64,000 bases of DNA from an uncultured Bacteroidota bacterium (GTDB taxonomy: Bacteria; Bacteroidota; Bacteroidia; UKL13-3). The position numbers and the translations under genes are program-made. Below the pieces are notes generated by a model that saw only the letters and a program-made list of their open reading frames with translations, was not told the origin of the DNA and did no database searches. Below are positions 27,908-37,217 of this stretch, piece after piece (within the stretch, counting starts at the first letter, position 1; every line of letters begins with the position of its first letter). The stretch lies in contig CAIVZR010000025.1 in the NCBI GenBank assembly GCA_903910445.1, positions 1-64,000 of the forward strand, written 5' to 3'.

Positions 27908-29386
27908 ATGAGTGAATTCAAAAAAGTAAATAGATCTGAGAACTATTCGGAGTGGTACAATTATATTGTGGATGCCGCCGAATTGGCGCAACATTCTGCA
28001 GTGAAAGGGTGTATGGTTATCAAACCTTATGGCTATGCAATATGGGAAAAAATGCAAGCCGATCTCGATAAACGATTTAAAGCAACTGGGCATAGCAATG
28101 CTTATTTCCCATTGTTTATCCCAAAGAGCTTATTTGAGGCGGAAGAAAAAAATGCAGAAGGATTTGCAAAAGAATGTGCTGTAGTTACTCACTATCGATT
28201 AAAGGCAGATCCAGATAACAAAGGAAAGCTTATCGTTGATCCGGAAGCAAAATTGACTGAGGAATTAGTGGTTCGACCAACCAGTGAGGCAATCATTTGG
28301 AATACTTATCGCGGCTGGATTCAAAGCTATCGCGATTTACCTATACTTATTAACCAATGGGCCAATGTGGTTCGTTGGGAAATGCGTACCCGTTTATTTC
28401 TGCGCACCGCCGAATTTTTATGGCAAGAAGGGCATACCGCTCATGCCACCAAGGATGAAGCAATTGCAGAAACAACACAAATGCTTAAAGTATATGCTTC
28501 GTTCGCCGAAGACATTATGGCGATGCCAGTGATACAGGGAATAAAAACTGCCAATGAACGATTTGCAGGAGCCGATGAAACCTTCTGTATTGAAGCGATG
28601 ATGCAAGATGGAAAGGCGCTTCAGGCAGGGACTTCACATTTCCTAGGACAAAATTTTGCAAAAGCGTTCGATGTGAAATTCACTGGTAAGGATGGTAAGC
28701 AAGATTATGTATGGGCTACCAGCTGGGGTGTCAGTACCCGTTTAATGGGTGCACTTATCATGACGCATAGCGATGATGAAGGCTTGGTGCTTCCTCCAAA
28801 ATTAGCTCCAATACAAGTTGTCATCGTGCCCATCTTCCGCAGTGAAGAAGACTTCTTAGCGATTCAAGAGAAAGCAAATAATATCAAATCGGAACTGGAA
28901 GCGAAAGGTGTGAGTGTGAAATTTGATGGAAGAGATACTTTAAAGCCAGGATTCAAATTCGCAGAATGGGAATTGAAAGGGGTGCCTGTAAGATTGGCTC
29001 TGGGTATGCGTGATATTCAAAACAATACCATCGAAATCGCCCGTCGCGATACCAAGGAAAAGACATCTACATCAATGGATACCGTGGTTGATGATGTGAT
29101 GACACTGCTCACCGACATTCAAAATAATTTATATCAGAGAGCCCTCGACTTTAGAACTGCGAAAACCAAGGTGGTAAATAGCAAGGAAGAATTTTTAAAG
29201 GTGATGGATGAAGGCGGTTTTGCGATGGCACATTGGGATGGCAGCAGTGAATCGGAAGAGAAGATTAAAGAAGAATACAAGGCAACAATTCGTTGTATTC
29301 CACTCAATAACCCACAAGAATCGGGAACCTGTTTCTTTACAGGAAACACAAGCAAGGAAAGGGTTGTATTTGCCAGAGCCTACTAA
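27908..29386 (+). CDS. proS: Proline-tRNA ligase (archaeal/eukaryal type, class II)
   Basis: From the ATG at 27908 the protein is 492 residues: [20 protein letters not shown]. It lacks the long editing insertion of the E. coli-type enzyme. Class II motifs are visible: motif 2 around [20 protein letters not shown], preceded by [13 protein letters not shown]. Motif 3 lies in the glycine/arginine region [11 protein letters not shown]. The C-terminal domain ends FARAY, typical of ProS type 3, and retains only two obvious Cys of the zinc-like knuckle. An upstream TTG-initiated extension to 27863 was rejected. It charges tRNA-Pro, a tRNA encoded 27 kb downstream in this window. Confidence 0.95.
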   Translation: MSEFKKVNRSENYSEWYNYIVDAAELAQHSAVKGCMVIKPYGYAIWEKMQADLDKRFKATGHSNAYFPLFIPKSLFEAEEKNAEGFAKECAVVTHYRLKADPDNKGKLIVDPEAKLTEELVVRPTSEAIIWNTYRGWIQSYRDLPILINQWANVVRWEMRTRLFLRTAEFLWQEGHTAHATKDEAIAETTQMLKVYASFAEDIMAMPVIQGIKTANERFAGADETFCIEAMMQDGKALQAGTSHFLGQNFAKAFDVKFTGKDGKQDYVWATSWGVSTRLMGALIMTHSDDEGLVLPPKLAPIQVVIVPIFRSEEDFLAIQEKANNIKSELEAKGVSVKFDGRDTLKPGFKFAEWELKGVPVRLALGMRDIQNNTIEIARRDTKEKTSTSMDTVVDDVMTLLTDIQNNLYQRALDFRTAKTKVVNSKEEFLKVMDEGGFAMAHWDGSSESEEKIKEEYKATIRCIPLNNPQESGTCFFTGNTSKERVVFARAY

Positions 29387-29470
29387 TTTTTTTTAATCAT
29401 AAAGGTCATTTACTGACAGCTATGGAAGAGGGCGAATTCTGTTTGCTTCTTCCTACTGCCTTGTATTGCC

Positions 29471-29478
29471 TATCTTCG
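29471..29478 (+). promoter_or_regulatory. -7 promoter box of the RlmL-like gene
   Basis: TATCTTCG differs from TAnnTTTG at one position and lies 23 bases before the ATG at 29502. Confidence 0.4.
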
Positions 29479-29501
29479 CGCCCAATTTAATTTAAGGCAT
29501 C

Positions 29502-30686
29502 ATGGCTTCTATTCATAATACTTCCGAAATTTTTATCACCTGCCCCAATCGCTGTCAGATTTATTTGCAAAAAGAATTGCAGGATATGGGCTACGAGATA
29601 CTCGATTCAACCCGTTCGGGGGTGATGACCAAAGGGAATTGGAATGATTGCATCCGAATGAATTTTTACTTGCGTACAGCCGCCAAGGTGCTTTACAAAG
29701 TAGCCGCGTTTGATGCCGAAAATAAAGATCAATACTACTTAGGAGCTAAAGATATTGCATGGGAAGATTTTCTTGAACTTGACAAGGAAATCACCATTCA
29801 ATCGGTTACCAATAATGAGGAAATTGATAATACTTTATTCACCAACTTACTCACCAAAGATGCGATAAATGATAGGTTTCGAAGCAAAGGTTTCGAGCGT
29901 TTGAATAGTAGCAAGGAAGGAAAGGAAGCAGTAATTTTTGCTTTCTGGAGTAGCGGTGAAGCCACCTTGTATTTGGATACAAGCGGTGATACTATTGCCA
30001 AGCATGGTTATCGTAAAATTAGTTTCGTAGCGCCATTGGCCGAGTCGCTGGCAGCATCTATCATTTACAGTACTAAATGGCAACACGATCAACCATTTAT
30101 CAATCCGATGTGTGGCGCTGGAACGTTGGCTATTGAGGCAGCGTTGATGGCCACCAACAGGGCGAATGGATTGATGCGCAGCAATTATAGCTTCATGCAC
30201 TTTAAAGGATATGATGATACCTTTTATAAGCAAGTGAGAGAAGAGGCGAAAAAGAAAGCACTACATACTATTAAATCAAAAATTATCGCTACCGACTTTA
30301 GTAACGAAGCCATTGTGAATGCAAAACGTAATGCTCAAACGGCGGGAGTGGATCATTTGATTGAATTTGAATTATGCAATTTTGAAGATACACATATACC
30401 TGAGGGACCAGGGGTGGTAGTACTCAATCCGCCCTATGGACTAAGGGTAGGAGAGGAAGCCGACTTGATTCCACTTTATAAAAACATTGGCGATTTCTTT
30501 AAGAAGCAATGCAAAGGAAAGTATGGTTATATCTTTACAGGCAATATGGAATTGGCAAAGAAAATTGGATTGAAAGCTACCCGAAGAATTGAATTTTTCA
30601 ATGCAACTATTGAATGTCGTAACCTAGAATATGAAATTTATGAAGGTACTAAGGAGCGGGTTATTAGCCCTTCACTTATGAAATAA
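29502..30686 (+). CDS. THUMP-domain RNA N2-guanine methyltransferase (RlmL N-terminal-like)
   Basis: The 394-residue protein begins with a ferredoxin-like plus THUMP RNA-binding region (residues about 1-165: FITCPNRCQIYLQKELQDMG and the EITIQSVTNN segment). A class I methyltransferase follows, with motif I FINPMCGAGTLAIEAAL and the catalytic NPPY in VVLNPPYGLRVGEE. The NPPY motif indicates methylation of an exocyclic amino group. Closest known family members are RlmL/YpsC, which make m2G2445 in 23S rRNA. The RlmK-like second domain of E. coli RlmKL is absent. Confidence 0.88.
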   Translation: MASIHNTSEIFITCPNRCQIYLQKELQDMGYEILDSTRSGVMTKGNWNDCIRMNFYLRTAAKVLYKVAAFDAENKDQYYLGAKDIAWEDFLELDKEITIQSVTNNEEIDNTLFTNLLTKDAINDRFRSKGFERLNSSKEGKEAVIFAFWSSGEATLYLDTSGDTIAKHGYRKISFVAPLAESLAASIIYSTKWQHDQPFINPMCGAGTLAIEAALMATNRANGLMRSNYSFMHFKGYDDTFYKQVREEAKKKALHTIKSKIIATDFSNEAIVNAKRNAQTAGVDHLIEFELCNFEDTHIPEGPGVVVLNPPYGLRVGEEADLIPLYKNIGDFFKKQCKGKYGYIFTGNMELAKKIGLKATRRIEFFNATIECRNLEYEIYEGTKERVISPSLMK

Positions 30687-30696
30687 TTGAATTGCC

Positions 30697-31605
30697 TTAT
30701 TCGTCGTGACTTGCTGCGAAAAGAATTTCCTTTTCCGATTTAGTCAAACTATCATAACCACTCTGAGAAATTTTATCGAGTATTTCATCAATCTCCTGCT
30801 GGTTGGGTTTTTGAGAATTGCTCTTATAACTCGATTGTTGATTTCTATTGGGGGGATTGGTTGATTTGTAAACAACTTTCATTCTTGGTTTGGGTTTAAA
30901 CAATCCGGTAATATTATCGAAGAAGTTATCGATATAGGAATTTCGGTATATATCTTTAATATAAAGATACCCAAATATTGCACCTCCTAAATGAGCAATA
31001 TGCCCACCCCAATTTACTCCATCAGTCAGGCTAAAGAGATCAAGCAAAAAATAAAAGAGGAAAATATATTTTAGTTTAATATTAAAAATGATGACACGTA
31101 ATTCGAAATCGGGGAGCAAGGTTGCCGAAGCTGCCATGATTGCCATGATGGCACCCGAAGCCCCAATGGTATAGCCATATGGATAACTATGGATGGTGAA
31201 TCGAAGTAGTTGAAATGCTAGGGTTTCGATGATGGCACTTAAAACGATACCAACAAAAAACGCAGTAATTATTTTCTTGCTTCCCAAGTATTCTTCTAAA
31301 ATATTTCCGAATACATACAAGAAAATCATGTTGAAAAGGATATGCCAGAAACCTTCATGTAAGAATCCGTAAGTGAGTAAGGTCCATGGTTTCCATGCCA
31401 ATTCTTCGATTTGAATGGGTAATGAAAAGAAATGCAATACCTTACTGAAATCGAAACCAGTAGCGTAACAGATGAGGTAGGTGAAGTTAAAATGCCCACC
31501 GTTCAGAACAATAAACGCAATGATATTGGCCAAAATTAATTTCGGCACCACAGTTTTTTGTTGGTTAAATGTACCTTTTACGTCACTCCAAATACTATCG
31601 ACCAT
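30697..31605 (-). CDS. Rhomboid family intramembrane serine protease (long form)
   Basis: The 302-residue protein has about six membrane segments. The catalytic serine lies in TIGASGAIMAIMAA and the catalytic histidine in GGHIAHLGGAIFGYLYI, the GxSG/H dyad of active rhomboids. The WHILFNMIFLYVFG helix is also conserved. The C-terminal about 80 residues (after KPKPRMKV) are Asn/Gln/Ser-rich and end with a predicted helix. It lies downstream of a second, shorter rhomboid in the same orientation, 100 bases away. The substrates are unknown. Confidence 0.93.
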   Translation of the reverse strand: MVDSIWSDVKGTFNQQKTVVPKLILANIIAFIVLNGGHFNFTYLICYATGFDFSKVLHFFSLPIQIEELAWKPWTLLTYGFLHEGFWHILFNMIFLYVFGNILEEYLGSKKIITAFFVGIVLSAIIETLAFQLLRFTIHSYPYGYTIGASGAIMAIMAASATLLPDFELRVIIFNIKLKYIFLFYFLLDLFSLTDGVNWGGHIAHLGGAIFGYLYIKDIYRNSYIDNFFDNITGLFKPKPRMKVVYKSTNPPNRNQQSSYKSNSQKPNQQEIDEILDKISQSGYDSLTKSEKEILFAASHDE

Positions 31606-31705
31606 AGTTATTAGAAAATCAAATATTGTTTAATACAAATTTACGAAAGAAATATTACTTGAGTGGGGAATCAATGCTAATAATTGGTAAAGATTTTTCG
31701 ACAAT

Positions 31706-32329
31706 TTAGTAGAGCGTATTTCTGTTGGTTTTATTCCAATAGACAATCAAAATAAGTCCAGTAACCATTCCGCCGAGATGTGCAAAGTGTGCAATGCCAT
31801 CATTCCCTATAATTCCAAAAAGCAAATCAAAAGCAGCTAAAATAAGGACTAAATACTTTGCTTTAATAGGAATGGGGATAGGAATAATCATAAATTGAGA
31901 ATCTCTAAACAGATATCCATAAGCAACTACCAAGCCCGATACCGCTCCCGATGCGCCGATGATTGGCGACAAGTCTGAAAATCCAAGATAGCCTACCAGC
32001 CAATGTGTCAAAAAAGCACCAACACCACATATAAAATAAAAGGCCAGAAAACGTTGGGTGCCCCATAAACTTTCTAGCTTGGTGCCGAAGAGCCATAAGG
32101 CATACATGTTTAATAAAATATGCATGACGCTGCCATGCATGAACATATGGGTGATGAGCTGATACCATTTGAACTCAGGGGTCAAGGGGAAATAGAGTGC
32201 GAATAGCCTTTCTAGGCTAATGCCATATTTGGATCCAATGACCATCGTGGCTAAAAACAAGATGCCATTAATGATCAATAAATTGAGAACTGCTTTGGTA
32301 AATCGCTCGGGTCGGTACTGTTGAAACAT
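31706..32329 (-). CDS. Rhomboid family intramembrane serine protease (short form)
   Basis: The 207-residue six-helix protein has the catalytic serine in IIGASGAVSGLVVAYG and histidine in FAHLGGMVTGLILI. The HGSVMHILLNMYALWLFG helix carries the usual His/Asn oxyanion region. It lacks the C-terminal extension of the neighbouring copy. A minus-strand TAACTTTG box at 32337-32344 ends seven bases before the ATG. The pair probably arose by old duplication, since sequence identity is low. Confidence 0.93.
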   Translation of the reverse strand: MFQQYRPERFTKAVLNLLIINGILFLATMVIGSKYGISLERLFALYFPLTPEFKWYQLITHMFMHGSVMHILLNMYALWLFGTKLESLWGTQRFLAFYFICGVGAFLTHWLVGYLGFSDLSPIIGASGAVSGLVVAYGYLFRDSQFMIIPIPIPIKAKYLVLILAAFDLLFGIIGNDGIAHFAHLGGMVTGLILIVYWNKTNRNTLY

Positions 32330-32336
32330 ATCGCTA

Positions 32337-32344
32337 CAAAGTTA
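32337..32344 (-). promoter_or_regulatory. -7 promoter box of the short rhomboid gene
   Basis: TAACTTTG on the minus strand matches TAnnTTTG and is seven bases from the ATG, predicting a leaderless or very short-leader transcript. Confidence 0.5.
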
Positions 32345-32400
32345 GAACATTTAGCATTGATTCTTTGCCAAAGGGGAATTAATCTTTGGTTAAAATGAAT

Positions 32401-32408
32401 TATCTTTG
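32401..32408 (+). promoter_or_regulatory. -7 promoter box of ispH
   Basis: TATCTTTG is an exact consensus match. It overlaps a TTG that would otherwise be a possible start codon, and ends six bases before the ATG at 32415. Confidence 0.6.
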
Positions 32409-32414
32409 TGTCGT

Positions 32415-33263
32415 ATGTTGAATATGCTTGCAACCATTGATGATAACTCAGGCTTTTGCTTTGGAGTTACTTATGCTATTGATATGGCGGAAGAGATATT
32501 GAATGAAGAGGGTACACTTTATTGCTTAGGAGATATTGTACATAACGACGAAGAAGTACAACGACTGAAAGCAAAAGGTTTGAAGATTATCGATACAAAA
32601 ATGTTGGCTGATATTTTTGATGCCAAGGTATTGATTCGTGCACATGGTGAACCTCCTGAAACGTATAAACTAGCCCTTAAAAATAATATCGAATTGGTAG
32701 ATGCCAGCTGCCCTGTGGTATTAAAACTACAGAACCGTGTTAAAGAATCATTCGATGAATCGGAAGCTCCAATAATTATTTATGGTAAACATGGGCATGC
32801 AGAAGTGAGTGGTTTGCTTGGTCAAACGGGTGGTGCAGCCAGAGTGTTCATGAACCAAGAAGAGCTCGATGCATTAGCGTTGCCTAAAAAAGTTAAATTG
32901 TTTAGTCAAACAACCAAGAGCACGAAGTCGCTCTATAACTATCGCGATTACCTCGTTTCAAAAGGGCATGAGGTAGATTTTAACGATACCATTTGCAGGC
33001 AAGTAAGTAACCGAGATGTTCAATTGCGCGACTTTGTGAAGAAATTCAATGTCATCATTTTTGTCGCTGGTATTAAATCATCCAATGGCAAAATCCTCTA
33101 CGATGTATGTAAGGAGCATAATAATAATTCCTACTTTGTTTCTAATGCCAGCGAGTTGAATCCCGAGTGGTTCGATGCTAATAATACTGTTGGAATATGC
33201 GGCGCTACGTCGACCCCAATGTGGCAAATGGAAGAAGTGAGGCTTGCCGTTGAGGCGCTATAA
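32415..33263 (+). CDS. ispH: 4-hydroxy-3-methylbut-2-enyl diphosphate reductase
   Basis: The 282-residue iron-sulfur enzyme carries out the last step of the MEP isoprenoid pathway, reducing HMBPP to IPP and DMAPP. The three cluster-binding cysteines are in NSGFCFGVTYA (Cys15), DASCPVVLK and DTICRQVSNRD. The histidines of LIRAHGEPP and YGKHGHAEVSG and the late CGATSTPMWQMEEV also match the family. The start was placed at 32415 because the upstream TTG at 32406 lies inside the -7 box; an ATG at 32424 is also possible. Confidence 0.96.
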   Translation: MLNMLATIDDNSGFCFGVTYAIDMAEEILNEEGTLYCLGDIVHNDEEVQRLKAKGLKIIDTKMLADIFDAKVLIRAHGEPPETYKLALKNNIELVDASCPVVLKLQNRVKESFDESEAPIIIYGKHGHAEVSGLLGQTGGAARVFMNQEELDALALPKKVKLFSQTTKSTKSLYNYRDYLVSKGHEVDFNDTICRQVSNRDVQLRDFVKKFNVIIFVAGIKSSNGKILYDVCKEHNNNSYFVSNASELNPEWFDANNTVGICGATSTPMWQMEEVRLAVEAL

Positions 33264-33321
33264 GTCGTGGTTATTGACAAAAAAAATGAAATTAATCATA
33301 TTTACTTCATTACATAAAGAT

Positions 33322-33329
33322 TAAATTTG
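33322..33329 (+). promoter_or_regulatory. -7 promoter box of the cytochrome c maturation operon
   Basis: TAAATTTG matches TAnnTTTG and ends seven bases before the ccmC-like ATG. Confidence 0.5.
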
Positions 33330-33336
33330 CACCTCA

Positions 33337-34017
33337 ATGAATTGGATGCGTAAATTATGGTGGAAATTGCTCGGAGCGGGCATTTTATTGTTCGTACTAA
33401 CCTACGGATTAATATGTAGTGTTCCACCGCTCGATATCACGAATGAAACCATTCGTAACCTATTTTATCATGTTCCCATGTGGTTCACGATGTATACACT
33501 CTTTGCTTATTCGGTATATCATTCCATCATGTTTTTAAGGAAGCTCAACATGGATCACGACCTGCATGCACAATCGGCTGCAGAGATTGGTTTCTTGTTT
33601 GGCATCATGGGAATTGCTACCGGAAGTTTATGGGCTAAGTATACTTGGGGTACCTATTGGGAGCCACGCGATCCAAAGTTAAATGGAGCAGCTATTGCGC
33701 TATTAATTTATTTGGCCTATTTTGTACTAAGAAGTGCAATTGAAGATGAAACAAAGAGAGCACGATTGGCTGCAGTGTATAATATTTTCGCTTTCCCTAT
33801 GCAGTTGGCAGTAACTTATATCATGCCTAAGTTCATGCTATCCTTACATCCAGGCAGTTCAGATACAGTGAACTTTAAGAAATACGATTTAGATTCACAA
33901 CTAAGAGTAGTTTTTTATCCCGCTGTTATTGGCTGGATTATTCTTGGTTTTTGGATCTTCACCATACTTTACCGTTATCAAAAAATTAAAATCAGCCAGC
34001 AAAATGAAGAGAATTAA
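33337..34017 (+). CDS. ccmC: CcmC-like heme handling protein
   Basis: The 226-residue membrane protein has about six helices. The tryptophan-rich heme-handling segment is GSLWAKYTWGTYWEPRDPKL, corresponding to the WWD-type domain of CcmC. Conserved histidines lie in IRNLFYHVPMWF and LSLHPGS. CcmC binds heme and loads it onto CcmE at the outer face of the inner membrane. The gene overlaps the following CcmD-like gene by 14 bases and heads the order ccmC-ccmD-ccmE-ccmF. Confidence 0.9.
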   Translation: MNWMRKLWWKLLGAGILLFVLTYGLICSVPPLDITNETIRNLFYHVPMWFTMYTLFAYSVYHSIMFLRKLNMDHDLHAQSAAEIGFLFGIMGIATGSLWAKYTWGTYWEPRDPKLNGAAIALLIYLAYFVLRSAIEDETKRARLAAVYNIFAFPMQLAVTYIMPKFMLSLHPGSSDTVNFKKYDLDSQLRVVFYPAVIGWIILGFWIFTILYRYQKIKISQQNEEN

Positions 34018-34204
34018 ATTATTGGCCACGATGTTATGGGCTGCTATCACCGCGAGTGCTCAGGAAGCCACGCCTGATATGGCAGATGCCTTGCGTGCCA
34101 ATGGCAAAATTTATGTGGTAGTTACTGTAATTGGTATTATCTTTACGGGTATTGTTACCTACCTAGTTTATATCGATCGTAAAATTTCAAAACTCGAAAA
34201 GTAG
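34004..34204 (+). CDS. CcmD-like small membrane protein
   Basis: From the ATG at 34004 this encodes 66 residues, MKRIKLLATMLWAAITASAQ. A second hydrophobic helix follows (VVVTVIGIIFTGIVTYLVYI) and then a charged end RKISKLEK. The first segment looks like a cleavable signal peptide and the second like the single helix of CcmD, which stabilises CcmC-CcmE complexes. Length, position between ccmC and ccmE, and topology all fit; the sequence alone is too short for certainty. Confidence 0.75.
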   Translation: MKRIKLLATMLWAAITASAQEATPDMADALRANGKIYVVVTVIGIIFTGIVTYLVYIDRKISKLEK

Positions 34205-34208
34205 TCCT

Positions 34209-34586
34209 ATGAAACCTCGTTATATCATCGCCCTCGTATTTATTGCTGCCGCTATGGTAGCTGTGTTTAGTATTTATGGCAAGACAAGTACTTATGCCAA
34301 TTTCCAATATTGTAATGAGCATCCAGGAAAGGAAGTTCATATTGTAGGAATGCAAGTAAAAGATTCGGGAACCTATTATAACCCGAAAGAAAATCCAAAT
34401 TACTTTTCGTTTTTCATCAAAGATGAAAACGGTATTGTTAGAAAAGTAGAGCTATTGGATACCAAACCACAAGATTTTGAAAAAGCCGAACGCGTTGTTG
34501 TTATTGGCAATTTGGATGGGGAAGTATTTAAAGCTTCTTCTATCTTGATGAAATGTCCAAGTAAATACAACAAAACGAAAGTGTAA
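34209..34586 (+). CDS. ccmE: Cytochrome c maturation heme chaperone CcmE (cysteine type)
   Basis: The 125-residue protein has an N-terminal membrane anchor and an OB-fold domain (VHIVGMQVKDSGTYY through ERVVVIGNLDG). In the usual family the C-terminal motif HxxxY holds the histidine that covalently binds heme. Here the corresponding motif is C116-P-S-K-Y120 (KASSILMKCPSKYN), so cysteine replaces histidine. Cysteine-type CcmE is known from archaea and Desulfovibrio (system I*). The rest of the C-terminal tail is very short. It lies four bases after the CcmD-like gene. Confidence 0.9.
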   Translation: MKPRYIIALVFIAAAMVAVFSIYGKTSTYANFQYCNEHPGKEVHIVGMQVKDSGTYYNPKENPNYFSFFIKDENGIVRKVELLDTKPQDFEKAERVVVIGNLDGEVFKASSILMKCPSKYNKTKV

Positions 34587-34686
34587 TTCACTTTCTTTGG
34601 AGGCTTTGCCCCTCATGAATAGATTCATTATGCTATTCAAGTCAACCTTATTTTATTAAAACCCTCATAAAACAACCTCAACGGAA

Positions 34687-37107
34687 ATGCAATATACAGG
34701 AGAGCATCTGGCCATCGGCAATCTAGGGCATCTGTCCATCGTTCTAGCTTTCACGCTTTCAATTTTATCGAGCATTAGTTATTTTTTCGCTACTCAAAAA
34801 GGGGAAGAAGATACTTCATGGTTGAAAATTGCACGCATCTCTTTCCTTATACAATGCGTTGCCGTTGTTACGGTATTTGTGAGTTTGTTCTATATTATTT
34901 ACCACCACTATTACGAATATCATTATGCTTGGGAGCATTCATCCAATGAATTGCCTACCAAATTTATGATTTCATGTTTTTGGGAAGGACAAGAAGGCAG
35001 CTTCTTATTATGGATTGTATGGCAAGCACTTCTCGGTGCATTGGTAATGTGGAAGGCACCCAAAAGTTGGGAAAAACCTGTGATGGCTGTCATTGCTGCC
35101 TCTCAAGTGATGCTCACTTCAATGATTTTGGGAGTGGTAATTGGCGATATTAAATTAGGTAGTAGCCCATTTACGTTAATGCGCGAAGCTATGACGGATG
35201 CGCCCATCTTCCAACAAGCAGGCTATTTGTCGATGATTAAAGATGGTAATGGATTGAATCCATTATTACAAAATAACTGGATGGTGATTCATCCGCCTAC
35301 CTTGTTTTTTGGTTTTGCAAGTACCTTGGTCCCATTCGCATTTGCGATTGCAGGCTTGTGGCAAAAACGTTATACCGAATGGATTAAGCCTGCATTGCCA
35401 TGGGCATTGGTTTGCTTGTGTGTATTGGGTGTAGGCATTGTTATGGGTGCTGCATGGGCCTACGAAAGTTTAAGTTTTGGAGGATATTGGAACTGGGATC
35501 CAGTAGAGAATGCTTCCATCTTGCCATGGTTAATTATTGCTGCAGCAATTCATGCGATGGTAATATTTAATACTACAAAGAAATCGGCACATGCGAGTGC
35601 TTTTCTAGCGATTCTTGCATTTTTATCGGTGCTTTATGCTACATTTTTAACTCGTAGTGGAATACTTGGTGACTCATCGGTGCATTCATTTACTGATTTG
35701 GGTTTATCAGGTCAGTTATTGATTTGGTTGCTGTTTTTCATCATTGGCAGTGCAATATTATTGATTCAAACATGGAATAAATACACTTCCAATAAGGATG
35801 CTGATAGCCTTAGTGCGCGGGAGTTTTGGATGTTTATTGGCGCGCTCGTTTTGTTGCTTTCTTCAATACATATTGTAACCGTTACATCGATACCAGTGTA
35901 TAATAGAATTGCAACCTGGTTTAATATCGATTTGAAAATGGCTCCGCCAGCAGATGTAATTCAGGCATATCATTTTATTCAAATCCCGATAGCGATTCTT
36001 ATCACTTTAGGAAGTGCCTTTGCACAATATTTAAAATATAGAAACACCCAATCATTAAAATCTTTTGCGATTAAAATGTTGGTGTATTTCGTTATCTCAT
36101 TAACAATTGGAGGAACCCTATTTATTTATGCCGAATTGGGAAAGGTGATTTATGGTATTCTTTTAGTTACTTCGATTTTTGCATTTCTCACCAATACCGC
36201 CTATATTTTTGATGTGCTGAAAGGCAATATGAAAGCGGCGGGAGCTTCTATTTCTCACTTGGGTTTTGCTATGATGCTAATTGGAATTATTTTTTCATCA
36301 GTAAATAAAACCATCATCTCGAATAATAATTCAGGTTTTACACTAGGTGATGCGAAGGCTGATGCTGAGAATATTTTGCTGGAGAAAAATCAGCCGATGC
36401 GGATGCGGAGTTATATCGTTACTTATCTAGGTGATAGCACAGTGGCTCCAAATATATTCCATAAAGTACATTATAAAAAGGTGGATGATAAGGACCAGGT
36501 TTTAGAAGAGTTCACCTTGATCCCGAATACACAGATCAACCCTAAAATGGGTAATGTGGCGAATCCTGATACCAAACATTATGTCGATCATGATGTGTTT
36601 ACACATGTTACTTCTGGGCCTAAGAATGAAAGTTCGGAGGAGGATACCACCAGTTTAAAAGATGTAAAATCATTCTGGGTTTCTCCAGGTGATACGCTTC
36701 ATAGCAAGTATGCCATGTTGGTATTTGATAGCACCGTGAATCTTACAGGAAGTGAAAAAAACACAAGTAGTGCCGATATTTTAATTGGAGCACGATTCAC
36801 AGTATTTACCAACGGAGGTGAAATTTTCAATGTGGAACCCATGTTTGGTGTGAAAGGAAATTCGGCCGTGTATTTTGAAGGTCGTTGCAAGGAAGCAGGT
36901 GTGGTTGCAGGTTTTCTTAATGTGAATCCTGATAATCATAAGATACAGATTGCGATTGGAGAAAGAGCTCCAGAACGCGATTTCATCATTATGAAAGCCA
37001 TTCTATTTCCATATATCAATTTATTGTGGGCAGGTACTATCCTCTTATCTCTGGGCACTTTCATGGCATTTGTGCGTAGAATGAAATTGGCTAAAAACGA
37101 AATTTAA
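34687..37107 (+). CDS. ccmF: CcmF/CcsA-type cytochrome c heme lyase
   Basis: The 806-residue polytopic protein carries the WWD-type heme-binding signature GGYWNWDPVENASILPWL near residue 265. Conserved histidines lie in NNWMVIHPPTLFFGF and SIHIVTVTSIPVYN. At least a dozen membrane helices are followed by a large extracytoplasmic domain (about residues 555-780) and a final helix. This is the ligase that attaches heme from CcmE to apocytochrome c. The absence of ccmA, B, G and H in this cluster fits a reduced maturation system or genes placed elsewhere. Confidence 0.93.
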   Translation: MQYTGEHLAIGNLGHLSIVLAFTLSILSSISYFFATQKGEEDTSWLKIARISFLIQCVAVVTVFVSLFYIIYHHYYEYHYAWEHSSNELPTKFMISCFWEGQEGSFLLWIVWQALLGALVMWKAPKSWEKPVMAVIAASQVMLTSMILGVVIGDIKLGSSPFTLMREAMTDAPIFQQAGYLSMIKDGNGLNPLLQNNWMVIHPPTLFFGFASTLVPFAFAIAGLWQKRYTEWIKPALPWALVCLCVLGVGIVMGAAWAYESLSFGGYWNWDPVENASILPWLIIAAAIHAMVIFNTTKKSAHASAFLAILAFLSVLYATFLTRSGILGDSSVHSFTDLGLSGQLLIWLLFFIIGSAILLIQTWNKYTSNKDADSLSAREFWMFIGALVLLLSSIHIVTVTSIPVYNRIATWFNIDLKMAPPADVIQAYHFIQIPIAILITLGSAFAQYLKYRNTQSLKSFAIKMLVYFVISLTIGGTLFIYAELGKVIYGILLVTSIFAFLTNTAYIFDVLKGNMKAAGASISHLGFAMMLIGIIFSSVNKTIISNNNSGFTLGDAKADAENILLEKNQPMRMRSYIVTYLGDSTVAPNIFHKVHYKKVDDKDQVLEEFTLIPNTQINPKMGNVANPDTKHYVDHDVFTHVTSGPKNESSEEDTTSLKDVKSFWVSPGDTLHSKYAMLVFDSTVNLTGSEKNTSSADILIGARFTVFTNGGEIFNVEPMFGVKGNSAVYFEGRCKEAGVVAGFLNVNPDNHKIQIAIGERAPERDFIIMKAILFPYINLLWAGTILLSLGTFMAFVRRMKLAKNEI

Positions 37108-37156
37108 TTCAGTTTTCCTCATTTTGATTTATTGAAGGAACTAATGCTTTATGGAG

Positions 37157-37187
37157 TTGGCATATTAGTGCTTTAACTTTATCTTTG
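37157..37187 (+). promoter_or_regulatory. Promoter of pheT
   Basis: TTG (37157-37159), a 20-base spacer and TATCTTTG (37180-37187) give the best -33/-7 promoter match in the window. The leader to the pheT ATG would be about 25 bases. Confidence 0.6.
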
Positions 37188-37217
37188 CCCTCCCCGTAAC
37201 GATTAGCGCAACATTTC

